Source of the DNA: Hysterangium stoloniferum
Taxonomy: Eukaryota > Basidiomycota > Agaricomycetes > Hysterangiales > Hysterangiaceae
Direction of reading: 5' to 3'
Assembly: GCA_015178975.1 (NCBI GenBank)
Contig: WHVD01000063.1
Span: 310,001-374,000 of the forward strand
DNA length: 64,000 bases
Below, in pieces: positions 23,334-34,030 of the stretch; the first letter of the stretch is position 1; every line of letters begins with the position of its first letter. The notes below the pieces were generated by a model. It did not search any database, was not told the DNA's origin, and saw only the letters and a program-made list of their open reading frames with translations. A program made the position numbers and the translations under genes.

Positions 23334-24188
23334 CTATAAATCTTCAATTTCCTCCTCTCTTAACTCCGCCATCTTATCAAACCATGCCCCTCTAAATCTC
23401 CCACTATTAACGCTGATATCAGTCTCCTCACTAAAATCACCACGTTCGACCAATTTTTTTGACAGAACCAAAAAATCATCCCTAAATGCTTTCATCTCAC
23501 CAATTAAATCCTCCATTATTTCCTCCATTTTCAACATCCTTTCACTGATTGATTTCATCTCTTTCTCCAAGTGATTATCCGATCGATTTTCTGACCTTCT
23601 CGACCATCCAAAAAAATTTGACAATCTCGACATGATGTTGCGACGGATATTCTTCCTTTGCCCAAGTTTGCAAATTCCCAGACTGTCATCTTCACTCTCA
23701 TTTTCCGATTCTTCGATCATTTTCCAATTCTTTGATCATGTTTCAACTTTTCTTTCAGTTTCAACGCAGTTTTCCAGCTGGCCTATTTATGGTCCAGTAG
23801 CAGGCCTGATGCAATTGATTGCACCGATCGCAATTCAACAATGCATTTGTCTTCTTGCACATGAAATTCATGTTAAAACACATTGTGCAACTAGGAAAAA
23901 ACAAATTAGCAAAAATCGAGAAAAATTCGACAAATCAAAAAATTACAAATTTTCCGATTTTGCCTCAAATTCCCATTGCATTCCAATTCCCTTACAAGTC
24001 GCCTTATTGAACGGTTCTTCGCAATCTACTATGCACTTTTTGGGAATTTCTTCTAAAAAACAACTAATTAACTAATTTAAAGAAATCCCAGAAATTGACT
24101 TACCAACTGCATCAACAACCATATCCCTATCCTCGAAACCCAAAAACTCGGATTCTGATTCAAATTCATCGACTTCTATATCAGACAT
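23334..24188 (-). pseudogene. Opposite-strand cargo gene of G4: acidic start, Cys cluster, coiled coil
   Basis: Minus strand, antisense to G4 gag-pol and lying between pol and the 3' LTR. The first ATG (24188) opens an acidic segment (MSDIEVDEFESESEF). After intron-like GT...AG gaps comes a cysteine block around 23810-23890 with spacing CX2CX6CX8CX2CX6C, fitting the fungal Zn(II)2Cys6 consensus. The block nearest 23334 is a long charged coiled coil (RMLKMEEIMEDLIGEM, LVLSKKLVERGDF). Zn2Cys6 proteins are normally DNA-binding regulators; here function is inferred only. It may itself be decayed. The same architecture occurs in G1. No sequence-level relation between the two could be tested by eye beyond the Cys spacing. 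Confidence 0.5.
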
Positions 24189-24267
24189 TGATTTATGAGG
24201 ACAAAAATAGATGGTGAAAATTTTTTCAAACTCCGACCTCGTGGGCTCGGTCACAAGGGGAGGATAC

Positions 24268-24697
24268 TGTCACAACTGTCACAAGTCACAATATTGTCAC
24301 AAATATTCAAAGGTAATTTTTGACAACTCTTCAACTCATTGAATTCAACTTGACAAACTGGAACATTATTTAACACCATTGAATCTCTTTCGACATGTCT
24401 CATTTCAACATCATAAATGATTTCATTATTAGTTCATAATATAGTCATAATGATATGAAGAAAAGCATAAAAGGGCTATGAAAGGAGCAAGGGAAGTCAG
24501 TCGAAATATCCATAAATTAGTGATATTAATAATCTACTTGTCGTAACTTCTTCGACAAATACTTCTGTGAGTTCTTGCGACTGGTAAAAGCCTCTTACTT
24601 CATCAACAGGGTGAATATATACTTTGTTGAACGAGGCTTTCAAGTTCGATCAGTAGAATATTATTCGACTTTATTGAAGAATAGTTGATTCGTGACA
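24268..24697 (+). repeat. 3' LTR of G4
   Basis: 430 bp, preceded by a purine tract at 24255-24264. Differs from the 5' LTR mostly by loss of CpG. Confidence 0.8.
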
Positions 24698-24758
24698 GGT
24701 TGGGTGGTGATGGGTTGGAGGTTGAGTGATAGATAGGTCAGAGCCCATGGGCTCTGGC

Positions 24759-25599
24759 TGTTAGGATACACACACAGGCCGGGTTTCCGGAGAAACCCGT
24801 GGGATATCCGGTAGGACTTGGCTTCAGCTTATAGGCTGCACCCTCACTAGATCGTGTTGTCCAATTTCAAACGGACGGACGGGGAATCCGGGGAATCCGG
24901 GCGGGGTTCGTGGGTCGTGAGTCGTAAGTCGGAGGTCGTGGGTCATAGGTCAGGGGTCGTGGGTCGTGAGTCGAGTTGGTTGAGAGAGGTAGATGTGCCG
25001 GAGCCCGTGGGCTCCGACTTGTGCGAGCGATGTGAATCGAGTAAGGTTTTAGAGCGGAAAATATTATTAGATTACTGGGGGGAATCTAAGCTAATTTTCT
25101 GACTGGATTGTATGTACAATATCTGCCAGTTTATATAGACCGTGGAATGCATGACATACCAAATCCAGTAATAACGAAACAAGAACTAACAAAACATGAA
25201 ACGGGAATAGTAAACACCAAATTGGTGTTAGGAACGGAACGGAACGGAGCGGAGTCCGAATCATGACAAAGCATAACCCATAACGGGAAATGGAGCGGGA
25301 GCGGAGTCCTAAATCGTGACAGGTCATTTGACTAAAATGGGAACGGGGCTCGATTAGAGCGGTGATGGGATTCTAAGCGGGGACCGGTGACTGATGTGTG
25401 GGACGAAGACGGACATAGACAGAGACGGAGTCCGGGGGAAGTCCGGTGACTGATATGTGGCATAATGAGGTCGAACGTAACGAGTCTTGACATAACGGAG
25501 TCCGGGCGGGAAATCCTATAAACAGACGATTGGTGCTTGTAGCGTGTGGGGGCGTATGGGTTAGTGCCCGGAGTCCGGTGGGATTGTCCGGTCGTAACA
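24759..25599 (-). mobile_element. Young G1 solo LTR inside the old G1 LTR
   Basis: 841 bp, TGTTAGGATAC...GTCGTAACA, with perfect target duplication CTGGC (24754-24758 and 25600-25604). It is CpG-rich and close to the copy at 31574-32420. Contains the shared cassette (24813-24845), a GGTCGTGGGTCGT minisatellite (about 24900-24975), a perfect 18-bp palindrome (24999-25016) and GGAAC pentamer repeats (about 25230). Confidence 0.9.
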
Positions 25600-26193
25600 C
25601 TGGCGAGGTAAATAGCGGTGTGTTTCAAAGAGGAATAGAGTGGAAAATGTACTGAGATTACTAGGGGGAATCTAAGCTGATTTTCTGACTAGATTGTATG
25701 TACAACATCTGCCAGACTATATAGACTGTGGAATGTATGTCATACCAAATCCAGTAATAATAAGATCCAAACTAGTAATCATGAAACGAGATAAGTAAAC
25801 ACCAAATTTGGTGTTAGCAACAGAACAGAACAGAGTGGAGTGGAGCGGAGTCCAAAACATGACAGGTTGTTAGACCATAACTGGAATGGTGCAGGAGTGG
25901 AGTCCAAAATGTGACAGGTCATTTGACCATAACGGGAATGGGGCTCAGTTAGAGAGCTGATGGGTTTTCCAAGCAGAGTCCAATGACCGATGTGTGGGGA
26001 CAGACAGAGATGATGTGCATGGGGTCTGGGTGGGTATTCCAGCGACTGGTACATGAGATAACAAAGGTTGGGCATGGACAGATCTGAAATCTGGGTTCTG
26101 GCAGGTATTCCGGTAAACTGATAACTGGTGGGTAAAGGGTGCAGGTGCATATAGGGTAGTTCCCAGAGTCTGGTGGGTTTTCCAGTTGTAACA

Positions 26194-26628
26194 CTGACCC
26201 ATCATGACTTTCTGCTTCCTTGATTGGCCTTCCAATCATCCATTCTACTTTTTTATTAAACCCTATCATGTATGCTATAGTTCTTCAGTTCAAATATCAA
26301 CTTAGAATACCCCTTTTGTGTTTAAGCCTCTTTGCCTGCTCCTAATACTCTTGAAGACATCATTGGCCAGCCACAACTCTTATCCCCACAACCCTTAGCA
26401 CTTTGGCCTTCTGGTTGATTTAGCTAAGTATCATCTTCAGTCTAAAATTGTACTACTTGCTCTTCTCAAAATACCAGAGCACCCCAATAGTTCATGCAAG
26501 GGAACAACACATAAGTTGAAGCCAAGCTCCACTTGTTTTGTAGAACTGGACCTCCCAGTTGAGTCTGAAATACCTGTCAGCCCTCTGATATCACTCCCCC
26601 TTTGTTCCTTAGACCTTAGATCTTAATA
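26194..26628 (+). mobile_element. Partial LTR, family G3
   Basis: Begins mid-LTR (CTGACCCATCATGAC) directly after the G1 LTR end and runs to GATCTTAATA. Homologous to 9361-9783 (inverted). Shared cassette at 26500-26532. Confidence 0.55.
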
Positions 26629-26639
26629 GGCTCATAACC

Positions 26640-27343
26640 TATCATGTAGCTTATTTTCATATGTGAGTCCCATTTCTGGTGCTTTTATTTGGGAATTGCC
26701 ATCCTAACAGGCCTTCCAAATATACACAGATGCAACAAATCCATCTCATATACTTATATTTTTCACACCACTTCCAGCTTGCCTGCTAATGTTTTGACCC
26801 ACACAGTGCAGGAGAAGTTGTCAACAATAATAATGAAATAAGACTTTCTGTCAAAGCTCATAGTCTCCATAGGTCCAGCAAGATCCATATGAAGTAATTC
26901 TCCTAATTTTGTCTCTCTGTACATCCAGTTTTAAATGGGTTTCTGTGCTGTTTACTTCAATACATGCAATACAGTTGGCCTCAGGAGGAGCACTTTCATC
27001 AACTTCTATTCCAGATGTGAAATGATGAGCAAGATTCCTAATGATGGCCATATTCAAATGCTCTAGGCATTGATGCCATTTCATTATGTCACATGTCAAA
27101 TTCACAGAAAAGACTATAGGTACATCTTCTAGCCTATTTTGTAATTCATTGTCTGCTAAATTCATAAATCTGCATACTGTTGGTGATGTGGGAATTGTGT
27201 CTGCTGGCTGAAAAGGGTACACATTACCCCTCTCACTCACCTCAATGAGCATACAGCCTGATGAATCAATGATAGTAAAACCACTTTTACTCAGCATAAC
27301 ATGATAACCATCCTTAAAGAATTGCACAGGGTTTAGAAGTTGC
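26640..27343 (-). pseudogene. Ty1/copia fragment: GAG-pre-integrase and integrase start
   Basis: Minus-strand ORF with the GAG-pre-integrase signature (WHQCLEHLNMAIIRNLAHH) and a following CIACIEVN cysteine pair, then integrase sequence (SFDRKSYFIIIVDNFS). Only this part of a copia-type polyprotein remains. Confidence 0.65.
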
Positions 27344-27700
27344 TGTTAGGATCCCAGTCATTCAGACCCCTGCAACCTTGTTCTACTCTCACCACCCTCT
27401 GGCATCCCATCACCTGTTCTACTTGTAAATGATATTTTGCCACCTCATACCCCCTAGAATACTTCTATGACATCATATTTAGTGCTAGCCTGATCCTTAC
27501 CCCTTCCATGCTTCCCTGACCCATCACTGCTTCCCACTTCCTTGATCAGCCCTCCACTCATCCATTACACCTTTGTATAAAGTTCCTACCATATATGCTA
27601 CTACTCTTTTGTTCTAATATTGACTTGAATTACCCCCATTTAGTCTTCAGTCTACTTACTCCCTTCCTAATACCCTCTACAGTATCATCAGCAAGCCTAC
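27344..27700 (+). mobile_element. Partial LTR, family G3 (5' part)
   Basis: Starts TGTTAGGATCCCAG and matches 54870-55270 (CTTGTAAATGATATTTTGCC...) for several hundred bases. It stops before reaching the cassette. Confidence 0.55.
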
Positions 27701-29795
27701 CTTGAATAATTTAAGTATTTGATATCAATCAGTGGCAGTCTGAATAGATTTAAAACCCCTGAAGTCAAGAGTTTACTTGAATATATGCACCCTACTTCAC
27801 AAAGAAGGTTTTGAGAGCTGCTTTTGTAAGCTGTTCTTTTTCTGTGAAAACAACTACTAAAATATGAATAACAATTCACTGATTCTGAAACTAGATTTGA
27901 CTTCAATTCTAGCTAGTTTATATATATTTTATACTATTTAAAAAACAGTAAAAATATTTATAAACAGGTCAAAAGATTAGTTATAGAATAAAACACTATT
28001 TGGCTAATACTGTATATGCTTTATTTATACTAACCTACCAGATCTACTGTGATACTAACTTATCAGGATATTAATGTAGTCTCAAAGATTCTGCAAGAAT
28101 ATTCTCAGTATTTATTTATGCCTAAAACCGGGAGAAATTAGAATTGTGCTTCTAATCTTAAACAATGATAACAAGATTGTTTATTACTTTAATTGATAGC
28201 CAACAACTCAACTAGAGGTGGATAAGTAATATGTAAAGGCCAGCTACTCAACTAAGAGGTGGCAAGGGGGGACAGAACTCTTGTCAGAAGCTCAACTAGA
28301 GGTGATAAGGGATCCTGATTGGTGCCAGAAGCTCAACTAGAGGTGGCAATAAACTGCTTGCTGCAGTGACATGCAAATGTAGTGTAGTATATGGGTTAAG
28401 ATGGTTATATTTCATGGCTAGAGCAGAGCTCCTTATATACACTGAGATCTGAGACATTTAAAATATTCTAGAAACTATTTCTATCCTATTTTTAGCCATT
28501 CTACCTGGAAACTGCTGGAATATTCCAGGAGTTTCTGCCATTTTCCATTGTAGCATACACAATGACATAATGTTCCCACACATCATGAGGTCACTGCACA
28601 TGTGTCACACTACTCTTCATGTTTTAGTTCAGAGTGCTGCACAATCCCTGGCTTGCCAGGACCAGTTCAGCACTCAATGTCCAGCCAAGCACATGAAGAA
28701 TGCCTACACTCTTTTTCTCTTATGACAACTTGATCATCTTTCTTTCTTGACAGTTTTTCACTCTCTATCATATCAACAATCGCTTACTCCTGTTTCACAT
28801 CATTTTACCTACCCACTCCCCTTTGGGTTCTAATTACCGCCATCATCAATCTGTATGTATTTAGTGACAGCAATTAAAATACCAAGCTTATTAATAGCAA
28901 GAGTTGTAATTGCATAGAGAAAGCCTGCCCTCCCAAGTGGTGAGTCTTACCATGCATACCCAAAGAGCTAACACTCTTCCCCTACCCAACCATACAGCTC
29001 CTCATGATTATCAGTTTGGCATAGACAAAGCTGGAGTGACAAGTTGTTGCATTTTGTGACTGTCACCTGTTGTGATGAATATTCCTGTGTATCATGTAAT
29101 AAGTGCCAGATGGCTGGTTTGAAGATATACAATACTGTAGTTAAAAAAGAATGAAAGTAAAAATTTTGTAGTCTACTCAGCTTTTTGGATAAAAATACAA
29201 AGTAATTTGCATACTTTCAAGAAGTAAACAGTTTAAGTGATACAGTAAGCCAAGAGTTCCAAATTACACATCCATAGGATCCAAAGTATTTACAGATGGT
29301 ACTTCTGATATAAAACTTTACCAGCAGGAAATTCACCACAAGACAGTATAAGGATTTGAAGCTTATATATACATCTAAATGGTATTAAAATGTAAAAAGC
29401 AGATAATCACTAAACCTACACCTTAGAGTCTAGAGTCTAAGCCACTCACACTGTATAAATGGAAGAGGTACAAGGCTACAGCAAACTAGAATCTTGCAGG
29501 TGTAGTTCTGACTTAATAGTCTTGATCTCTCAGCCAGATACTCCCAACTTAATCAAAGAGTAAGCTATAAAAAGGAAGAAAAAGAGACAGCTATCTAAGA
29601 GAAAGGATAGTACCTTTCCAAAGTAAGAAATTCCCAAAACTCTTACAAAAGTGTGGAATAACTGGAAAGAAACAATCCTCAATAACACTGGATGAATAGA
29701 GAAGCTGATCAGAGTGTCACCAAAAAATGTAGTGTGGTTTGGCTCAGAAATTGCAGAGGTTGACTATCAAGGATTGAACAATTTTCAAACTCCAA
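27701..29795. other. AT-rich repeat debris, no gene recognised
   Basis: No convincing coding frame. About four spaced copies of CTCAACTAGAGGTGG occur between 28205 and 28345. A TATATAC motif near 28433 and CT-rich tracts suggest part of a long LTR, possibly of the copia remnant that follows, but the ends were not found. Confidence 0.3.
28205..28345 (+). repeat. Short interspersed tandem repeat (CTCAACTAGAGGTGG unit)
   Basis: Four imperfect copies of a 15-16 bp unit at about 28206, 28244, 28292 and 28328, separated by 25-35 bp of unrelated sequence. The repeat lies in possible LTR sequence; function unknown. Confidence 0.5.
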
Positions 29796-29930
29796 CACTC
29801 TGTGGGTGCTGTGCACTGCTGTGAGGGGTGCCATGAAAAGTGGACAATTGCCATGAATATACATTTTGGTTTAAAACTAAAACATAGCTATATTTTGAAT
29901 GGTAATAGTCAAAATACCACTTAAAAGGAA
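29796..29930 (+). repeat. Repeat R1, first copy
   Basis: About 125 bp starting CACTCTGTGGGTGCTG are repeated in the same orientation from 31552 (there interrupted by a G1 solo LTR). CACTNTG is repeated within the first 40 bp, as in subterminal repeats of CACTA-type DNA transposons. The far end and any target duplication were not identified. Confidence 0.4.
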
Positions 29931-29959
29931 TGGTTAAAGGAATGTCAATTGTAAAAAGT

Positions 29960-31551
29960 AAAATAAATGATAACTCACCTTGTGAATCATGCCTCCATGG
30001 AAAGCAAACCTGCAAACCCATTCCAAAGTCCACTGAAAGTTGAGAATCAACAATTCTTGTATGTATACATTCAGACATTTGTGGAAAAATTCAGACAATA
30101 TCCCAAAAAAGAAAATGATGGAAACTGGATGGGAAGACCATTAAATGTGTCTTCATTGGTTATGCAATAAATAAGAAAGCTTACCATTGTATTGACTGAA
30201 CCACTGGACAGGTGTATGAAAGCCACAATGTTATATTTGCTGAAGAAATGGCCAGAATGTCTGAAAGAGTCATTGTTGAGGTAGCCCCAAGCTCAAATAA
30301 CTGTCAGGGCAACACTTGCACAAGTGACAAGGCTAGCAAATCAAAACATAAACCACAAGGGCCTCAATTAAGAGGTAGATGAAATGAGAGAGATTGAGAG
30401 TAAATGAATAAGAATCAATGACTTATGTATGTTGGTTCTCACTTGTGAGTAGTGGGAATCCTAAGAGATTGAAGCTGAGGCTAACTACTGTACATGCAGG
30501 GTATTGATACTACTGGTGATATCTAGAACATGCCAGAAGTGATGCCCCTGACAATAACATAGAAACTGCACAAGTGGTCACCCCAGTTAAATATAATGAG
30601 GACAACAGTGATGTACCAGACCTAATGGAAGTTGAAGATTCAGATGATGAAGAGAGTGATAAACTACATGATAGTTACCTCAACAAGGCAGGCAATGATC
30701 AAGAGGAAGATATGTACATAACAACTCACATTCTTCAAAATACATGCAGTCCTCAACAGCATCAAAAAACTTGCAATTAATATCCCCACCTGTGGCACAT
30801 GAAAATCTGTGACCAACCCATATCTGAAAAGCTCCAATATGTGATGATGACAATCATTATTTTTGTCACTTTGTATGGACCTAAGAATCAAGAGTCAGTG
30901 AGTGAAACTCAGGCAGATGTGGTATGATCAGTCCTAAATGAGTCAGAGACATACAAAGAAGCAATGTCTTGACTCAATACCTCAGTGAAAGGCTGCATGT
31001 GCAGAAGAACTGCTATCATTCACCAAGACTGAGTTGTATGACAAAGTTGAATGACCAATGGGTCATTAAGCTTTTGACTGAAAATGGGTGTTTACCCAAG
31101 TCAAGGGGTTTGATTTCAATGAAACATTCACTCCTGTTGCAAAATTCACCCTAATTTGTGCCTTCTTAGCTTTGGCAGCTGAAATCAATTTAGAACTGCA
31201 CCAAATGGATGTCAAAATAGCATTTCTCAATGGCAACCTTGAGGAAGAAATATACATGAACTTACCTCCTGGTTTTCACAAGCTGAATACAGTCTGGAGG
31301 CTGAAGAAAGGCCTGTATGCTCTCAGGCAGGTGAGTTGCAAATGGTATAAATGACTATGTATTGAATTTGAAGCTTTAGGTTTCACATGTTGTCAATCAG
31401 ACCATGCAATATTCATCAAATATGAAGGAGACATCCTTGTAATTGTTGCTGTATATGTTGATGATCTGCTACTTCTGTCAAATTCTATGGATGTGGTTGA
31501 AAGGGTCAAAAGAGACTTAAAAGAAGTTTGAATGACTGCTCCATTGAATCT
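29960..31551 (+). pseudogene. Ty1/copia fragment: integrase end to reverse transcriptase
   Basis: Plus-strand pieces include integrase C-terminal sequence near 30060-30230, an acidic linker at 30574-30780, and copia-type RT (QVKGFDFNETFTPVAKF, LHQMDVKIAFLNGNLEEEIY, LKKGLYALRQ, and the active-site region VAVYVDDLLLLSNS near 31450). A small element sits at 30302-30553. Fossil with several breaks. Confidence 0.65.
30302..30553 (+). mobile_element. Short element G6: 252 bp with inverted termini
   Basis: TGTCAGGGCAAC...GCCCCTGACA, flanked by a perfect ATAAC duplication (30297-30301 and 30554-30558). Shares its ends and internal segments (GAGATTGAA, TGTACATGC) with the insertion at 40643-42129. 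Either a short solo LTR or a 5-bp-TSD MITE. Confidence 0.7.
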
Positions 31552-32540
31552 CACTGTGTGGGTGCTGCACACCTGTTAGGATACACACACAGGCCGGGTT
31601 TCCAGAGAAACCCGCGGGATATCCGGTAGGACTTGGCTTCAGCTTATAGGCTGCGCCCTCGCTAGATCGTGTTGTCCAATTTCAAACGGACGGGCAGGGA
31701 TCCCGGGGAGTCCAGGCGGGGTTCGTGGGTCGTAGGTCGTAAGTCAGAGGTCGTGGGTCGTAGGTCGGGGGTCATGGGTCGTGGGTCGTGAGTCGAGTTG
31801 GTTGAGAGAGGTAGATGCGCCGGAGCCCGTGGGCTCCGACTAGTGCGAGCGATGTGAATCGAGTAAGGTTTTAGAGTGGAAAATATTATTAGATTACTGG
31901 GGGAATCTAAGCTAATTTTCTGACTGGATTGTATGTACAACATCTGCCAGTTTATATAGACCATGGAGTGAATGACATACCAAATCCAGTAATGGCGAAA
32001 CGAAACTAACAAAACATGAAACGGGAATAGTAAACACCAAATTGGTGTTAGGAACAGAACGGAATGGAGCGGAGTCCAAATCGTGACAAAGCATAACCCA
32101 TAACGGGAAACGGAGCGGGAGTGGAGTCCTAAATTGTGACAGGTCATTTGACTAAAACGGGAACGGGGCTCGATTAGAGTGGTGACGGGATTCTAAGCAG
32201 GGTCTGGTGACTGGTGTGTGGGACAAAAGACAGACATAGACAGAGACGGAGTCCGGGGGAAGTCCGGTGACTGATATGTGTCGTAATGAGGTCAAATGTA
32301 ACGAGTCTTGATGTAACGGAGTCTGGGCGGGAAATCCTATAAACAGACGATTGGTGCTTGTAGCGCGTGGGGGCGTATGGGTTAGTGCCCGGAGTCCGGC
32401 GGGATTGTCCGGTCATAACACCACTGTGAGGGGTGGTGTGAAAAGTGGACAATTGCCATGAAAATACATTTTGGTTTTAGACTAAATAATAGCTATATTT
32501 TGAATGGTAATACTCAAAAACCATTTTAAATGATATATGG
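31552..32540 (+). repeat. Repeat R1, second copy, split by a G1 solo LTR
   Basis: CACTGTGTGGGTGCTGC at 31552 continues after 32420 (CCACTGTGAGGGGTGG...) and is similar to 29796-29930 for about 125 bp of R1 sequence. The solo LTR 31574-32420 lies within it. Confidence 0.4.
31574..32420 (-). mobile_element. Young G1 solo LTR
   Basis: 847 bp, TGTTAGGATAC...GTCATAACA, inserted in repeat R1. The flank ACACC on the left overlaps the LTR end on the right, consistent with a 5-bp duplication blurred by slippage. Contains the cassette (31628-31660) and the palindrome CGGAGCCC/GGGCTCCG (31821-31838). Similar in age to the copy at 24759-25599. Confidence 0.85.
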
Positions 32541-34030
32541 TCTTAAAAAAGGGGTTAATTCACAATTTTAAGCATTAAAACCCAGTCTTAAAAGTAAATT
32601 AGCAGAGCCCCAGTAGACAGATTGATATATTATGAAGAATATATACAAAACTATCTCTATTTTATGCTATTAAATGCATATTTGTGTTAAAATGAAGAAG
32701 GGAGGTGGATGTGAAACACAAGAAGTGTGAGAGCTCAGACACAGACACAGATGCAAATGAGTGAATGCAAATTTCACCAGCATGCACTATGAACCCACAA
32801 TGGTACACAACTTGTAGCTACTGTGCCGAGTCACTAAATCTAACAATTTGAGGGCATTTTGAGGTGCTCGCGGCAGTCGCGACACCTGCGCTGCACTTTT
32901 TTAATCATTATATCCTCGGGTGGGTGGTTCTAGGCGTCCAAAATGCTCAGTTAGGCGGACACGCCTGGGCAGAGTACGTCATGCCAGGAGTGGCGTGTGA
33001 CATCTACAACTTAAGTAGATCTAAAGTGTGTTGTAGTTATTGGTCTCATGCAGATGTACCGATTGTTGCTGGAGTATGCTTGGTGACCGGGAGGCAGCGA
33101 CCTACCATTTCTAATCTGATCTTTTGGAGATTGAGTAGCCTGGTTGTTATCCTCTTTTCAGATTGCAATTTTTATCGGTCCATTTGTATGGGTATATTAT
33201 TGGCCCACATGAACAATAAAAACCTCTAAGTTCATGCCTCTTTGCTAAATGTCAACCACCCACGCCAGCCCCAATCTCCTATCAAACTTTCCCGTAAACC
33301 TAGTAATCAGTTATCACGACCTGCAGTTGTATTTCGATCTTTTGTCGATTGATGCCTGGGTATGGTAAATCTTACTAGCGCAGTTGGTCAGTGAATGCCA
33401 GGGATGCAATGACCTTCCATTTCAGATCTAATCTTTTAAACACTATATATTAGAACATTGAGGAGCCTCTTTGTGGTCTTGCTTTACAAACTGGGAAGGA
33501 TATGGCATATTATTCATCAGTATATCTGAACGGTTACGCCGTATCAGCCGACATGGACAAGAAGATTGTAACGCCTTTTCTGATGTTTGTCAAACATAAA
33601 CGCAGTTTTATTGCCCCGGATCAATAATGCATGGCGACTTCTTTGCCTCAGCATCTATCTGAACAAAGAAAGACTCTCAAGCTGTGAGCGTGCGAGCAAT
33701 TCACTTAAATGTACAAATGCTGCTTCACGTGGGGTGAGAAAGAAGCGACAGAGAATTGAAGTTGATATATGGACGTGACAATGGTATCTAGACTGCCAGG
33801 ACATAGGAACTCTGTATGCACACTAGATTTAGAATGTATTTGATAATGTAGAAATGCAACAAAACAGCCAGCAAACAAGGGAGACAGGGAGTATCACGAG
33901 GTGTTTTGGAGGAAGAGCACTGGGAGACAGCTTTAAATTGATAGTTTGACATTAAAATGTCAAGGTTTATTATGTTTGATCAAATTCTTGTTGCGACGTC
34001 GCTGCGGTCGTCGCTGCCAGCGAGCCTACA
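32541..34030. other. Host-like intergenic DNA, no protein gene recognised
   Basis: Composition returns to that of the host genes. The open frame at 32864-33229 lacks any motif. The only structure is the SINE-like duplication noted separately. Confidence 0.4.
33040..33480 (+). repeat. Two diverged copies of a SINE-like repeat
   Basis: Segments around 33060-33160 and 33380-33480 share GGCAGCGACCT/ATGCAATGACCT, CCATTTC...ATCTAATCTTTT and GAG.AGCCT. The second copy starts with TAGCGCAGTTGGTCAG (from about 33376), a good pol III A box. A weak B-box-like TTTCAGATC follows. This suggests a tRNA-derived SINE. Confidence 0.35.

Larger units (their letters stand above)
17992..24697 (+). mobile_element. 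Ty3 element G4, full length in outline
   Basis: Both LTRs are present: 17992-18425 (434 bp) and 24268-24697 (430 bp), TGTCACAAC...CGTGACA. Between them lie gag (about 18714-19660), RT-RNase H (about 19670-20990), integrase (about 21000-22700), a chromodomain-like tail (to about 23226), an opposite-strand cargo gene (24188 down to 23334) and a purine tract (AAGGGGAGG) just before the 3' LTR. A G5 solo LTR sits in the integrase. No clean target duplication is seen. LTR differences are mostly CpG transitions. The reading frame is broken many times (well over ten). Confidence 0.8.
9784..26193 (-). mobile_element. Ty3 element G1 copy I, decayed and heavily nested
   Basis: A minus-strand Ty3-type (Metaviridae-like) chromodomain element. 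From right to left: 5' LTR (17781-26193, interrupted), leader and gag N-terminus (17400-17780), gag C-terminus with zinc knuckle (15855-16668), protease/RT (about 14570-15560), more RT and RNase H (13030-13870), integrase (11403-13020), integrase C-terminus and chromodomain (about 10500-10984), and the remnant of an opposite-strand cargo gene (9784-10300). Its 3' LTR is missing at the left junction. Insertions into it are a G5 solo LTR, a G2 solo LTR, a MITE-like element, a G9 solo LTR, the whole G4 element and a G1 solo LTR. Coding regions are broken many times; it is an old fossil. Confidence 0.75.
17781..26193 (-). repeat. 5' LTR of G1 copy I, split by two insertions
   Basis: LTR pieces at 17781-17991, 24698-24758 and 25600-26193 align in order with intact G1 LTRs. 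The gaps are the G4 element and a younger G1 solo LTR. The end reads GTTGTAACA. It is strongly CpG-depleted relative to the solo copies at 24759 and 31574, so it is the oldest G1 LTR here together with the one at 47520-50056. Confidence 0.75.

Noticed and set aside
17992-24697. Target-site duplication for G4
   Set aside because: The flanking five bases (AGGAC and GGTTG) do not match, so no duplication is claimed although both LTRs are present.
32864-33229. 121-codon ORF in the host island
   Set aside because: No motif, no splice or leader context, and it overlaps the SINE-like repeat.
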